Source: Nicotiana tabacum
Lineage: Eukaryota; Streptophyta; Magnoliopsida; Solanales; Solanaceae
DNA length: 64,000 nucleotides
Direction of reading: 5' to 3'
NCBI RefSeq assembly: GCF_000715075.1
Contig: NC_134087.1
Location: forward strand, 188,635,276-188,699,275
The notes beneath the pieces are model-generated. The model was not told the DNA's origin. It worked only from the letters and a program-made list of their open reading frames with translations, and searched no databases. Positions within the stretch are counted from its first letter, which is position 1. The number at the start of each line of letters is the position of its first letter. Shown here piece by piece: positions 11,759 through 23,355 of the stretch. The translations under genes and the position numbers were made by a program.

Positions 11759-11766
11759 ATTTGAAC

Positions 11767-12383
11767 CATTTTGGGATCCTTTCAATACTGGTGGCGCACT
11801 CGGGATTTGGTCCATGCGGGAGTTTACTTCCCACATAAATCGTAAAAGCTTATTCTTGAAAGGATTGTTCTTGTTGTTGAGACCGGATCCACTCCCCCAA
11901 GCCCCGTTGGAGCCAACTTCACCCCTGGGAGTGTTGTTGCCGATACTCTACGTTGTTTGATTTATGGGGACACCGGGAGGAATTGGATCTTGTCTGTTTG
12001 CATTGTTGGAGGCACCTGACAGTGCTTGCTTCAAATCCGTCATAACCTTATCCTGCAGCGTGAGATAGCCTAGGATAAGTGCCTTTTGCTCTTGTAAAAC
12101 ACTTACCTTGTAAACAACATGTTCCTAATCAGCATCATTGGGAGTTGCCTCCTGAACTTGTCGATGATACTGCCTGTTATGGACCGGTGTGGCGTCATTC
12201 TCCTCATCACGAGTATCATTGATTGAATCCTCGAAGTGAGGCTGATCTCTTTGAATCTCGGGGTTGTGCAGGTTGTTAACAGTGTTAGCTGCAATTTCCT
12301 ATGGTTTTTCTTTTCTAAGACAAAATAATCAAAGCACGCTAGTAAAAACGATAAGGATCAATTTAATTACACGACTGTCTAGG
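11767..12383 (-). pseudogene. Tat-like gag, N-terminal part and leader
   Basis: One minus-strand frame reads KVSVLQEQKALILGYLTLQ and DLKQALSGASNN near 12000-12110, followed by a proline/glycine/asparagine-rich stretch (about 11880-11990), as in Tat gag N-termini. A stop is present. About 80 bp of leader lies between this and the LTR. Confidence 0.55.
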
Positions 12384-12403
12384 CCCCGCAGTGGGCACCA
12401 AAC
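12384..12403 (-). other. Primer-binding-site region
   Basis: Immediately inside the LTR, the minus strand reads GTTTGGTGCCCACTGCGGGG, the sequence type found at this place in Tat-clade elements. I do not assign the priming tRNA. Confidence 0.55.
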
Positions 12404-12984
12404 TGTTTACCCGTAAAATGATACAGTTTAATTTGTACATGGTTGTTAGAAAAGTGAACTAATTTGATCCACAAATAATAAAACAATTGAAGAATAATAC
12501 GATACTTAGCCTCAAAATATAGATAAAATAGCAAAAATGACGATTCTTGGATCAAGACTTCCTGTCACAGCAATGATGAGATCAAAAAATAAGAAAGTAA
12601 TGATGTACAGCTTTATATAGAATGTGTATAAGTTTGCCAGAAAATTCGTGCCTCTTTACAATGATAACTGAGCTCTCTATTTATAGCTATGTCTTGGGAA
12701 GGAGGCCCTAGGATCGTGCCCTCCTTTAATGTCAATTATAAAGGTCATTGATAAAGGTGTAACGGTGGAAATAAATATCAAATTCCTTGTAACGGGCTAC
12801 CGTTCCTTATACTGCAGAATATTCTCTACTAAATGCTACCAGACATAAAGCATTTAATACACCTTTATGAACATTATCTCTCGGTGACAAACAAAATAGT
12901 TGCGTTCAGTGACCATCTCCGTCTTGGGTTCCACGTGTCCTTCATTTAGGTGACCTCGTGTCATATAATATTTTCCCCAATACA
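12404..12984 (-). repeat. 5' LTR of Tat-like element (581 bp)
   Basis: Plus-strand ends TGTTTACCCG and CCCCAATACA give TG...CA boundaries. It lies directly outside the primer-binding region. The partner LTR is not in the window. Confidence 0.75.
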
Positions 12985-12988
12985 ATAG

Positions 12989-13369
12989 CTTGTTTGGCCA
13001 AGCTTTTTTTTTCATGCTAAAAATGATTTTTTAGGCCAAAAGTATTTTTTTCGAAAATTGAGGTGTTTGGCCAAGATTTTAGAAAGAAAAAAAGTATTTT
13101 TGAGAAGAAGATGAATTATTTTTTTGAGAAGCGGAAAAAAGTAGTTTCTTTCCAAAAGCACTTTTCTGAGAAGCACTTTTGAGAAAAATACACTCAGAAG
13201 AAGTTTTTAAAAGCTTGGCCAACACTAATTATTGCTCAAAAGTATATTTCAAATTAATTAGCCAAACACAAATTGCTTATCACCAAAAATACTTTGAAAA
13301 TTACTTCAAAGTACTTTTGAGAAAAGTACTTTTCAAAATAAGTTGATTTTAGAAGTTTGGCCAAACAGG
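12989..13369. mobile_element. MITE with TGTTTGGCCAA inverted termini
   Basis: The left end CTTGTTTGGCCAAGCTT and right end AAGTTTGGCCAAACAGG are inverted repeats of about 17 bp with few mismatches. Internal GTTTGGCCAAG and GCTTGGCCAACAC copies and many AAAAGTACTTTT words let the element fold back on itself. It is about 381 bp, with no ORF. The target duplication is unclear. Confidence 0.65.
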
Positions 13370-14064
13370 TTACAAACCTGTTAATTCGACTGGGTAAGCT
13401 CATGTCCGACTCGATCAAAACCTAGACTAGAACATCACCTATTGGGACCTATTGGGGTTGGGATGGGGTACCGGGGAGGATGTTGGGTCGTCCAAGAGTT
13501 TAGCCCCGATAGACCAATCTAGGTGCTAGCCCGAATCTCGCCCATCGGGGCACTGAACCGGCTCGATTAATACTAATTTTATTAGTATTATAATACTAGC
13601 ACCCCATATAGTAGTACTAGTAGCCTAATGTTATTAGCGTAGCATAATCTAGCTCAAAGTTTTAAATCATAAATCAATATGACGATAAACTAGTAATAGG
13701 CATAAAGTTAGTTGTAAATGGTTGAAACTTTAAACGTTCCATAACTTTGCGCTCGTTTATTCGATATATATGATTTTTTGGTTTCGTGTATTTTTTTAAA
13801 AAAGTAATTATTATCATATTCAATTTACATTTCACCCTAAATTGGTACAAAATTGAAATCATTCGATATATAAAATTTTATACAAAAACATAGATTTCAA
13901 CATCAAAATGCTTATATAAGCTATAAATGTTGATTTTAATAATGACAAGAAAATATTTCTCCTAAAATTATTAGTAGTGCTTCTCTGTATTTTCATTGGC
14001 TCCATTCCCTCTCATATGCTATCTCTGTCACATATTTTCGAGAGAAAGATGCATCGCATTAGCA
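13370..14064. other. Intergenic, no recognisable feature
   Basis: A GC-richer first third (to about 13560) is followed by AT-rich DNA. I see no gene, LTR boundary or repeat array here. Frames found on either strand are short and lack family motifs. Confidence 0.5.
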
Positions 14065-15179
14065 TGTAATGACCTGGTCAGTCGTTTCGAGAGTTGTAGC
14101 CTCGTTTCTCCATTTGTTGTTTCTTTTTTGTGTTTTACAACTGTATTATGACTTATCGAGTTAGTTGGTTCGGGCCCAAAGTGATTTCAGAGTGAATTGA
14201 GATACTTAGTCTCTTATTTGGAAGCTTAAGTTGAAAAAATTGACCGGATGTTGACTTATGTATAAATGAGCTCGGATTTGAATTTTGTTGGTTCGGTTAG
14301 CTGTGTTAGGTGATTTTGGACTTAGGAGCGCATCTGAATTGTGGATTGGAAAGTTGGAATTTTCGAGAGTTTGACCGGGAGTAGACTTTTTGATATCAGG
14401 GTCGGATAGGAGTCTCGAAAGTTGGAGTAGGTTCGTGGTGTCATTTATGACTTATGTGCAAAATTTGAGGTCAATCAGACATGGTTTGATAGATTTTTAC
14501 GTCGTTTGTGGAATTTGGAAATTTCAAAGTTTATTAGGCTTGAATCCAGGTTTAATTCGTGTGTTTGATGTTGTTTAAGGTGATTTGAGGATTCGACTAA
14601 GTTAGTATTGGGTTATGAGACTTGTTGGTATGTTTGGTTGAGGTCCCGAGGGCCTCGGGTGAGTTTCGGGTGGTTAACGGACCATGTTTGAGGTTTGAAG
14701 AATTGCTGATGTTGGCCTGTTACTGGTGTAATCGCACATACGAGGGGTCTAGCCGCAGGTGTGATGCCGTAGGTGCGAGAGGATGGGAGAATATGCGGGA
14801 ATGGTCAGGCTGGGAAGGAGGCGCAGGTGCGAGAAAGGGAGCGCATCTGCGAGCCCGCAGATGCGGAAAAAGGGATTTTGTTCATTTCTGTAGAAGAGGA
14901 CGAAGGACCGCATAAGCGACGCCGCATGTGCGAGACCAGGAGCGCAGGTGCGAGCTCAGTGGGTTTAAATGAGACTTCGAGAATTTTCACCATTTTCACA
15001 TTTTAGAACTTGGATTTTGGAAGATTTTGAGGAGGATTTTGAAGTGATTACTGAGGTAAGCTCTTTGTGTCTATTTATCTTCGATAATGGTGTTTCCTTA
15101 CTGATTTTGCACTTAATTGGTGAGATTTTGAAGTGAAAATTGGGAGTTTAGGGCTTGATAATTGGAGAGTGAATTTTGG
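14065..15179 (+). repeat. Solo LTR, left part (plus orientation)
   Basis: It begins TGTAATGACCTGGTCAGTCG, the 5' end of a Tekay-type LTR. A CpG-rich motif array lies at 14720-14960 (GCGCAGGTGCGAG, GCAGATGCGG). It is interrupted at 15180 by a complete-length chromovirus and continues at 25063. The combined length is about 2.76 kb. The flank TAGCA against TAGTC beyond 26710 is only a weak candidate target duplication. Confidence 0.75.
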
Positions 15180-17520
15180 TGTATGACCCCGGTTCGCCCT
15201 CCGTGAACCATCGTGACGACACCTAGTCCCTACGACTAGGTAAGCCTAACAATGCGAAAAAATAAACCAATTTGCGGAAGAAAATAATAAGAACGAAATA
15301 GTGAAATAAAACAGTGTTTTAAAAGTGTCGTTCGGCATACACAATAAGAACTCTTGCAATCTGAACACATTTTCCAAAACCCGGAATCTCATGATCACAA
15401 GCCTTTGAATGTCTACTAGTATCTAACTCCAGAATATCTAACAAAGGAAAGAAAAATACAGAAGGGTTAATACTAAAAAGAGGGAGTAGAAAGGGACTCT
15501 TCGGTCTACGGATACGGCAGATATACCTCGGAGTCTCTACAAGTGCCTCGTCTCAAGTGTGATGAGTCTGAGTAGAGGTACCTGGATCTGCACATGAAAA
15601 ACATGCACAGAAAGGGCATGAGTACACCATAGCGGTACTAAGTAAGTGACAAGCCTAACCTCGGTCGGGTAGTGACGAGGAAGGTCAGGGCCCTACTAAA
15701 ATTAAATAAAATATAAGATGTGGCAGTATAAGATAAAGTAGTACAGTTGAAAGATAACCGTAAGAATCAATACAGGATAATAAGGATAACTACAACTGAA
15801 ACAGAAACACACCAAGAATACCACTCTTCTCAAAGACAATAATCGGGGATCTCTCAGTATCCCGAGAATATCTTAGTACCCTCAATACATGCCAGGGATC
15901 TCTTGGTATCCCGAGGATCTCTTGGTGTCGTCATTATATGTGCTAGGGATCTCTCGGTATCCCGCACATCAACTCAAATCATCAATATGTACAGGGGATC
16001 TCCCGGGATGCCGTCCTGTAGTCCCAAAGTAAAAGACATAGCAACAACACAAGGAATACTCAATTAAGCTAAATTTCGTACCAAGTAGAATAGGTAATTC
16101 CAAACTAACATGCTTCACATAATACAATTATGGCAGTTTAAACAATAAAGCAATTAAGTAAATTAAATATGCTTTTCTAAGCTAACAACAGATTTAAATT
16201 TCAAGAAGAGAAAGCAAGAAAGGAAAACACAATTTAAGCTACTTATGTGAAAACATGATTTTTCAACAATTAGCACAAGTACGCACTCGTCACCTCACGT
16301 ACAAGGCATTTCAATTACCATAATACCAAATTCGAAGGGAAATGTCCCCCACACAAGGTTAGGCAAGCCACTTACCTCGAACCGGCTCAAAAGTTAACCC
16401 GAAACCACGTTCTTGCCACGAGTACTCGACTCCAAATGGCCCGAATCTCCAAGTGAATCCCCTTTGGTTTCCTCAAAAATCACCCTTAAAAGCTTCAATC
16501 CAGTTAAAAAATGGTGGAAATAATGAAGAAGGGTCGCGGATGGGCTATTTAAATACTGCCCAGATATTCCTTCTTTGCAAACGCGGAAGGCCCCTTGCGT
16601 TCGCGAAGCACAAATTTGCTTGGATCCAGATTCCATCATTGCGAATGCGATACACGAGACGCAAACGCGATGCACAGCCTCCTCCACCTACGCGAACGCA
16701 AGAACACCATCGTGAACGCGTAGGTATGAAACCTCCCAGCTCCGCGAATGCGGGAGACTCTTCACGAACGCGAAGCACAAAAACTCCCCTAGCCCCAGCT
16801 CCTCTTCGCGAATGCGAGACCCTACTCGCGAACGCGAGGAAGGAAACCAGAACTGGGCTGCTGCAATTTTTCTGCAATTTCAACAAGTCCCAAAATGCCC
16901 CGTTGAGCATCCGAAACACACCCGATGCCCCCGGGACCTCAACCAAACATGCCAACTGATCCTAAAACATCATTTAAACTTGTTCCAATCTTCAAAACGC
17001 TCAAAACAACATCAAAACACCATTTTAGCATCGGATTCAAGCCTAAGAACTTCAAAAAATACTTTCGATCAAAAAGGCTATCAAACCTCATCCGAATGAC
17101 CTGTAATTTTGCACACACGTCATATTCAACACTATGAAGCTACTCCAACTTCTGGAATTCCATTCCGACATCAAAATCTCACTATCAAACCGAAAACTTC
17201 AAAAATTCAACTTTCAGCATTTCAAGCCTAAATTAGCTACGGACCTCCAAAACACCACCCGAGCACTCTCCTAAATCCGAAATCACCCAACGGAGCTAAC
17301 GGAACCATCGGAATTCTATTCCGAGGCCGTCTTCACACTATTCCGACTACGGTCAAATTTTCAAAACTTAAGCTCTCATTTAGGGACTAAGTGTCCCAAA
17401 ACATTCCGAAACTCCCAATAATTCCTCCCGGCAACTCACAATAGCAGAAACAAACACGGGAAAAGCAGTTAATAGGGGATCAAGACATAAATTCTTAAAA
17501 CAACCGGCCGGGTCGTTACA
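15180..17520 (-). repeat. 3' LTR (2,341 bp)
   Basis: Plus-strand boundaries are TGTATGACCCC at 15180 and GGCCGGGTCGTTACA ending at 17520. A short tandem repeat of GGGATCTCT(C/T)(A/G)GTATCCCGAG type is at about 15845-15970, and a CpG-rich array of GCGAACGCGA-like words at 16570-16850. Frames such as 16453-16959 run through that array and are not genes. Confidence 0.85.
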
Positions 17521-17530
17521 TCCTCCCATA
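17521..17530 (-). other. Polypurine tract
   Basis: On the minus strand TATGGGAGGA directly precedes the 3' LTR start, the expected plus-strand primer position for reverse transcription. Confidence 0.7.
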
Positions 17531-17589
17531 CTTAATCATTCGTTCATCCTCGAACGAGCATAGAGACATACCTGAAGTAGTGAAAAGAT

Positions 17590-17996
17590 GAGAGTAATGG
17601 TTGCGCATATGCTACTCGGTCTCCCAGGTCACCTCCTCGACCGGCACCCCGCCACTAAACCTTCACTGATGCAATGTTCTTTGACCTCAGCTTCCTAACC
17701 TGCCTATCCAATATTGCCACTGGCTCCTCAACATAAGATAGATCCTTTTCCAACTGGACTGAACTAAAATCCAACACGTGTGACGGATCACCGTGATACC
17801 TCCGGAGCATAGAAACATGAAATACCAGATGAATTCCTGCCAAGCTGGGAGGTAAGGCAAGATCATAAGAAACCTCCCTAACACGCCTCAATATCTCAAA
17901 AAGGCCAATAAACCTCGGACTCAACTTCCCCTTCTTCCCAAATCTCATAATGCCCTTCATTGGCAAAACCCACAGCAAAACCCACTCTCCAACCAT
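17590..17996 (-). pseudogene. Integrase C-terminus and chromodomain remnant
   Basis: GEWVLLWVLPMKGIMRFG and KLSPRFIGLFEILRRV mark the integrase C-terminal (GPY/F-like) region; HVSMLRRYHGDPSHVL and EEPVAILDRQVRKLRSK lead into the chromodomain, whose PVEEVTWETE core is in another frame near 17600-17650. Chromodomains of this class are thought to guide insertion into marked chromatin. One frameshift separates the two halves, so no intact product is possible. Confidence 0.85.
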
Positions 17997-18017
17997 ATAG
18001 GAAACATCACGAACCTT

Positions 18018-18900
18018 TCAGTCCGCGTAGCTCTTCTGTCTGGACTGGGCTGTACAGAGTCTATCCTGAATCACCTTAAACTTTTCCAAAGTATCCTGAA
18101 CCAAATCTGTGCCCAATAATCTGGCCTCACCCAGCTCAAACCAACCCACCGGGGATCTACACCGCATACCATATAAAGCCTTGTACGGCGCCATCTGAAT
18201 GCTGGACTGATAATTGTTGTAGGAAAACTCCGCCAATGACAAGAACTGATCCCAAGACCCTCTAAACTCAATCACACGCATGGAGCATATCCTCAAGAAT
18301 CTGAATAGTGCGCTCAGATTGTCCGTTTGTCTGAGGGTGAAATGTTGTACTCAACTCCACCTGAGTACCCAACTCATGATGAACATCCCTCCAGAATCGT
18401 GATGTGAACTAAGTGCCCCTATAGGAAATGATGGAAACTGGAATAAAATGCAGATGAACAATCTCCCGAATATAAATCTCTGCCAACTGCTCCGAAGAAT
18501 AAGTAGTACACACAAGAATGAAGTGTGCAGAATTGGTCAGTTGATCCACAATCACCCAAATAACATCGAACTTTCTCGATGTCCGTGGAAGCCCAACTAC
18601 AAAGTCAATGGTGATTCGCTCCCACTTCCACTCCGGAATCTCTATCTGCTGAAGAAACCCTCCCGGTCTTTGGTGCTCATACTTCACATAATGACAGTTG
18701 AGGCATCGAGCTACAAATCTATCTATATCTTTCTTCATCCGCCTCTGCCAGTAGTGCTGTCTCAAATCCTGATACATCTTCGCGGCACCCGGATGAATGG
18801 AATACTGCGAACTATGGGCCTCCTCTAGAATAAAATCCTGAAACCCGTCAACAATAGGTACACAAATCCAACCCTACATCCTCAATACCCCGTCATCACC
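18018..18900 (-). pseudogene. Gypsy integrase remnant
   Basis: The HHCC zinc-binding region is present (EEAHSSQYSIHPGA, then CLNC). The first catalytic Asp is in ITIDFVVGLP. The second motif reads ISYRGT followed by a stop, so the expected Asp is tyrosine. The catalytic Glu region ([13 protein letters not shown]) is in a further frame near 18300. The downstream part SWDQFLSLAEFSYNNYQSS runs to a stop at 18018. The DDE triad is therefore broken, in addition to stops and frameshifts. Confidence 0.85.
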
Positions 18901-18959
18901 AATAGTCACATATCTGGCATCACCATGCTGAACCTTGTCCTTGAGGACAAACAAATGAT

Positions 18960-19715
18960 GGTCATCATACTAACGCTCCTTGATACGATCAAATAAGGAA
19001 GACCGAGAAACCACGCAAGCTAGAACGACTAAGCTCCGGAAAATCCAATCTCACAAACTGGCTGCCTAAGGCCAGAACATCCATCGCCAAAGGCCTCTCC
19101 GATGCTGGTAAATAAGCCAAACTCCCCAAACTCTCTACCCGGCGACTTAAGGCATTGGCCACCACATTGGCCTTGCCTGGGTGGTACAAAATAGTGATAT
19201 CATAGTCCTTAAGCAACTCTAACTACCTCCTCTGGCACAAGTTTAGATCCTTTTGCTTGAACAAGTACTGCAAGCTCCGATGATCAGTATAAATCTTACA
19301 AGTCACACCGTACAAATAATGACACCAAAGCTTCAGGGCGTGAACAATGGCAGCTAACTCAAGGTCGTGGACTGGATAATTCTTCTCATGAACCTTAAGC
19401 TGTCTGGATACGTAGGCAATCACCCTACTATCCTCCATCAAAACCGCTCCAAGCCAATCCTCGAGGCATCACAATAAACAGTGTGAGACCCCGATCCTGT
19501 AGGAAATATCAAAAACTGTAGTCAGAGCTGTCTTAAGCTTCTGAAAGCTCGCCTCACACTCTTCCATCCACTGGAATAGAGCACCCTTCTGGGTCAACCT
19601 GGTCATAAAGGTTGTAATGGATGAAAACCCCTCAACAAAATGACAGTAATAACCCGTCAAGCCAAGAAACCTGCAGATCTCTGTGGCTACGGATGGTCTG
19701 GGCCAACTTTGCATT
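18960..19715 (-). pseudogene. RNase H and RT connection remnant
   Basis: [35 protein letters not shown] and [12 protein letters not shown] are the gypsy RNase H blocks. A stop replaces tryptophan after NLCQRR at 19223, and [20 protein letters not shown] continues below it. The RT connection (FLGLTGYYCHFVEGFSS) is at 19469-19714, in a separate frame from both neighbours. Confidence 0.85.
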
Positions 19716-19729
19716 GCCTCTACTTTCTT

Positions 19730-20527
19730 CTAATCCACCTGAATACCCTCACTCGATACTACGTGGCCTAAGAATGCCACAGAATTCAACCCAAACTCAC
19801 ATTTCGAGAACTTAGTAAATAACTGCTTTTCTCTCAAGGTCTGAAGCACTGTCCTCAGGTGGTGCTCGTGATCTTCCCGACTTCGGGAAAACACCAGAAT
19901 ATCATCAATAAAGACAATGAAGAACGAGTCAAGATACAACCGGAACACACTATGCATCAAATGCATAAAGGCTGCTGGGGCATTGGTCAGCCCAAAAGAC
20001 ATAACAAGGAACTCGTAATGACCAGACCGAGTCCTGAAAGCTATCTTCGGGATATCTAGCTCCCGAATCTTCAACTGATGGTAACTTGAGCCCAAGTCAA
20101 TCTTACAAAACACATATGAGCCCTGAAGCTGGTCAAACAGATCATCAATACGAGGCAAAGGATAACAGTTCTTCACTGTAACTTTGTTCAACTGGCGATA
20201 ATCAATACACAGACGCACAAAACCATCCTTTTTCTTCACAAACAAGACAGGAGAACCCTAAGGTGATACACTGGGCTGAATAAAACCCTTATCAAGCAAT
20301 TATTGTAACTGATCGTTCAACTCCTTCAACTCAGGAGGAGCCATACGATACGGAGGAATAGAAATGGGCTGAGTGCCTGGCAACAAATTAATGCCAAAAT
20401 CAATATCTCTATCAGGCGGCATGCCCAGAAGATCAGCTAGAAACACATCAGGAAAATCTCGTACTACTAGGACTAAATCAACTGAAGGGTTATCAATACT
20501 GTCATCTCTCACGTAAGCTAAATACAC
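19730..20527 (-). pseudogene. Gypsy reverse transcriptase remnant, FIDD box intact
   Basis: The segment from [19 protein letters not shown] through [56 protein letters not shown] and [12 protein letters not shown] is open for 171 codons, so the catalytic Asp pair is still visible. The N-terminal extension ([19 protein letters not shown]) is in the next frame at 20300-20527, with a stop between. Typical Tekay-type RT. Confidence 0.9.
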
Positions 20528-20559
20528 GTCACACCCCTACTCAACCAATCGCTGAGCCT

Positions 20560-21495
20560 TAAGGAGAGAAATAACTCTACTGGGAGTGTGATCTAAAGTA
20601 CCCTTCCACTCAACACGCTATACACCTGGCATAGCCAGCGTCACGGTTTTGGCGTGACAATCAAGAATAGCATAATGGGGCGACAACCAGTCCATACCCA
20701 AGATAATATCAAAATCTACCATGTTGAGTAATAATAAATCGGATCTGGTCTCAAAACCATTAAGAGCAACCAAACATGAATGATAAACGTGGTCCACAAC
20801 AAAAGAATCTCCCACATGAGTAGAAATTTAAACAAGGGAACTCAAAGAATCCCGAGGTACACCCAAATGCAGAGCAAAATAATAAGGCACATAAGAGTAA
20901 GTGGAGTCTGGATCGAATAGAACTGATGCATCTCTGTGACAAACCAGTATAATACATATGATGACAGAATCGGAGGCAACAACCTCAATACGGGCGGGAA
21001 GGGCATAGTATCGGGCCTGGCCTCCCCCTTTAGGGCAATATCTACCTCCCGACCTCCACCTCTAGTTGGCTGAGCATGTGGGGTAGCAACTGGAGCTGTA
21101 ACCATAGCCTGAGAACTCTGCGGGGGAAGTTGTGGCTAAGACGTTTGTGGAGGCGCACTCCTCCCAAGTCTAGGGCAATCCCTCACCACATGGCGTGTGT
21201 CACCACACTCAAAACAAGCTCTGGGAGGACGTGGCGGCTGTGACTACCTTGGGCCAGGTCTGCTGGACTAACCTCTAAAAGCACACCTGCATAGGAGGCG
21301 TGCTATATATCGGAGGTGCATAATAAGGATCCTGAGGCCTAGGAGGAGCCGGAATACCACTGGTTGCTGGAAAAGCTAAATAAATAAGGAGACTCATATA
21401 ACCCCTGCCATGACAACTTGCAGCTGGGGCACGGGCACCAAAATAATGGCCCGACTCTCAAGACCTCTTGGCCTCCCTCTCCTCTCTCTCCCTAG
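20560..21495 (-). pseudogene. Gag C-terminus and aspartic protease remnant
   Basis: An intact CCHC knuckle (CFECGDTRHVVRDC) is encoded near 21190-21225. The protease active site reads FDPDSTYSYV near 20890-20930, with Asp in place of Gly in the usual DPGS. The C-terminal half (GDSFVVDHVYHSCLVALNG, MVDFDIILGMDWLSPHYA) is open at 20618-20815. The gag N-terminus is missing: the sequence changes to LTR interior at about 21500. Confidence 0.8.
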
Positions 21496-21893
21496 AAAAG
21501 GGGGAGTAGAAAGGCACTCTTCGGTCTACGGACATGGCAGATATATCTTAGAGTCTCTACAAGTGCCTCGTCTAAAGCGTGATGAGTTTGAGTGGAGGTA
21601 TCTGGATCTGCACATATGAAAAATGTGCGAAAAGGGCATGAGTACACTACAACGGTACTCAATAAGTGCCAAGCCTAACCTCGGTCGGGTAGTGACGAGG
21701 AAGGTCAGGGCCCTACTAAGATTAAATAAAATATAACATGTGACAGTATAAGATAAAGTAGTACAGTTGAAAGATAACCATAAGAATCAATAAAGGATAA
21801 TAAGGATAACTACAACTAAAACAAAAAAAAACAATCACCAGGAATACCACTCTTCTCAAAGACAATAATCAGGGGTCTCCCAGTATCCCGAGA

Positions 21894-23355
21894 ATCTCTT
21901 AGTACCCTCAATACATGTTAGGGATCTCTTGGTATCACGAGGATTTCTTGGTATCCTCAATATATGCTAGGGATCTCTTGGTATCGCGAGGATCTCTTAG
22001 TATCCACAATATACGTGCTAGGGATCTCTCGGTATACCACACCTCAACTCAAATCATCAATATATACAGGGGATCTCCCGGGATGCCGTCCCGTAGTCCC
22101 AAAGTAAAACACACAGCAACAACACAAGGAATACTCAATTAAGCTAAATTTCGTACCAAGTAGAATAGGTAATTCTAACCTAACATGCTTCACATAATAC
22201 AATTATGGTAGTTTAAACAATAAAGCAATTAAGTAAATTAAACATGCTTTTCTAAGATAACAGCAGATTTAAATTTCAAGTAGAGTAAGCAAGAAAGGAA
22301 AACACAATTTAAGCTACTTAAGTGAAAACAGAATTTTTCAATAATTAGCACAAGTACGCACTCGTCACATCACGTACAAGGCATTTCAATTAACACAATA
22401 CCAAATCCTAAGGAGAATATCCCCCACACAAGGTTAGGCATGCCACTTACCTCGAACTGGCTCAAAAGTCAACCCGAAACCACGCTCTTGCCACGAGTAC
22501 TCGACTCCAAATGACCCGAATCTCCAAGTGATTCCCCTTTGGTTTCCTCAAAAATCAACCTCAAAAGCTTCAATCCCGTTCAAAAATGGTGGAAAAAATG
22601 AAGAAGGGTCGCGGATGTGCTATTTAAATGCTGCCCAGATATTCCTTCCTCGCGAATGTGGAAGGTCCCTCACGTTCGCGAAGCAAAAATTCGCTTGGGT
22701 CTAGATTCCTTCATCACGAACGCGATACATGGGACGCGAACGCAATGCACAGCCTCCTCCTCCTACGCGAACGCGGGAACACCATCATGAATGCATGGGT
22801 ATGAAACCTCCCAGCTTTGTGAACGCGGGAGACTCTTCGCGAACGCGAAGCACAAAAACTCCCCTAGCCACAACTCCTCTTTGCAAACGCGATACCGTAC
22901 TCGTGAATGCGAAGAAGGAAACCAGAACTAGGCTACTGCAATTTTTCTGCAATTTTAACAAGTCCCAAAATGCCCCCTTGAGCATCCGAAACACACTCGA
23001 GGCCCCGAGATCTCAACCAAACATGCCAACCAATCCTAAAACATCATTCAAACTTATTCCAATCTGTAGAACGCTCAAAACAATATCAAAACATCAATTT
23101 AGCATCGGATTCAAGCCTAAGAACTTCAAAACTCTCAAAATATGCTTTCGATCAAAAAGTCTATCAAACCTCGTCCGAATGACCTAAAATTTTCCACACA
23201 TGTCTCATTCAATACTACGGAGCTACTCCAACTTCCAGAATTCCATTCTGACCCTCAGATCAAAATCTCACTATCGAACTGGAAACTTCAAAAATTCAAC
23301 TATTGGCATTTCAAGCCTAAATTAGTTACGGACCTCTAAAACACCATTAGAACAC
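21894..23355 (-). repeat. Direct LTR-internal duplication, copy 1
   Basis: It starts near CTCTTAGTACCCTCAATAC and ends at CACCATTAGAACACG. It is nearly identical to 23356-24809, base for base over long stretches, including the CpG-rich array (22640-22920). The open frame 22729-23187 runs through this array and is not a gene. Confidence 0.85.

Larger units (their letters stand above)
9200..12984 (-). mobile_element. Tat-lineage gypsy retrotransposon, 5' half
   Basis: Minus-strand order: 5' LTR (12984-12404), primer-binding region, gag, zinc knuckle, protease, start of RT, interrupted by the hAT at 9200. The motifs (NYKDLNKACPKDSLPLPNID in RT; FTEEDADG before the protease; GRPWLHEM after it) are those of Tat-clade elements. 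The rest of pol is absent from the window. A hAT-type MITE is inserted in its gag region. Confidence 0.8.

Noticed and set aside
16453..16959. 168-codon plus frame, plus related frames at 22729-23187, 24081-24434, 28618-29004 and 34939-35238
   Set aside because: All lie over the CpG-rich LTR arrays, which lack stops in several frames; products are Arg/Ala/Thr low complexity and not conserved in frame among LTR copies.
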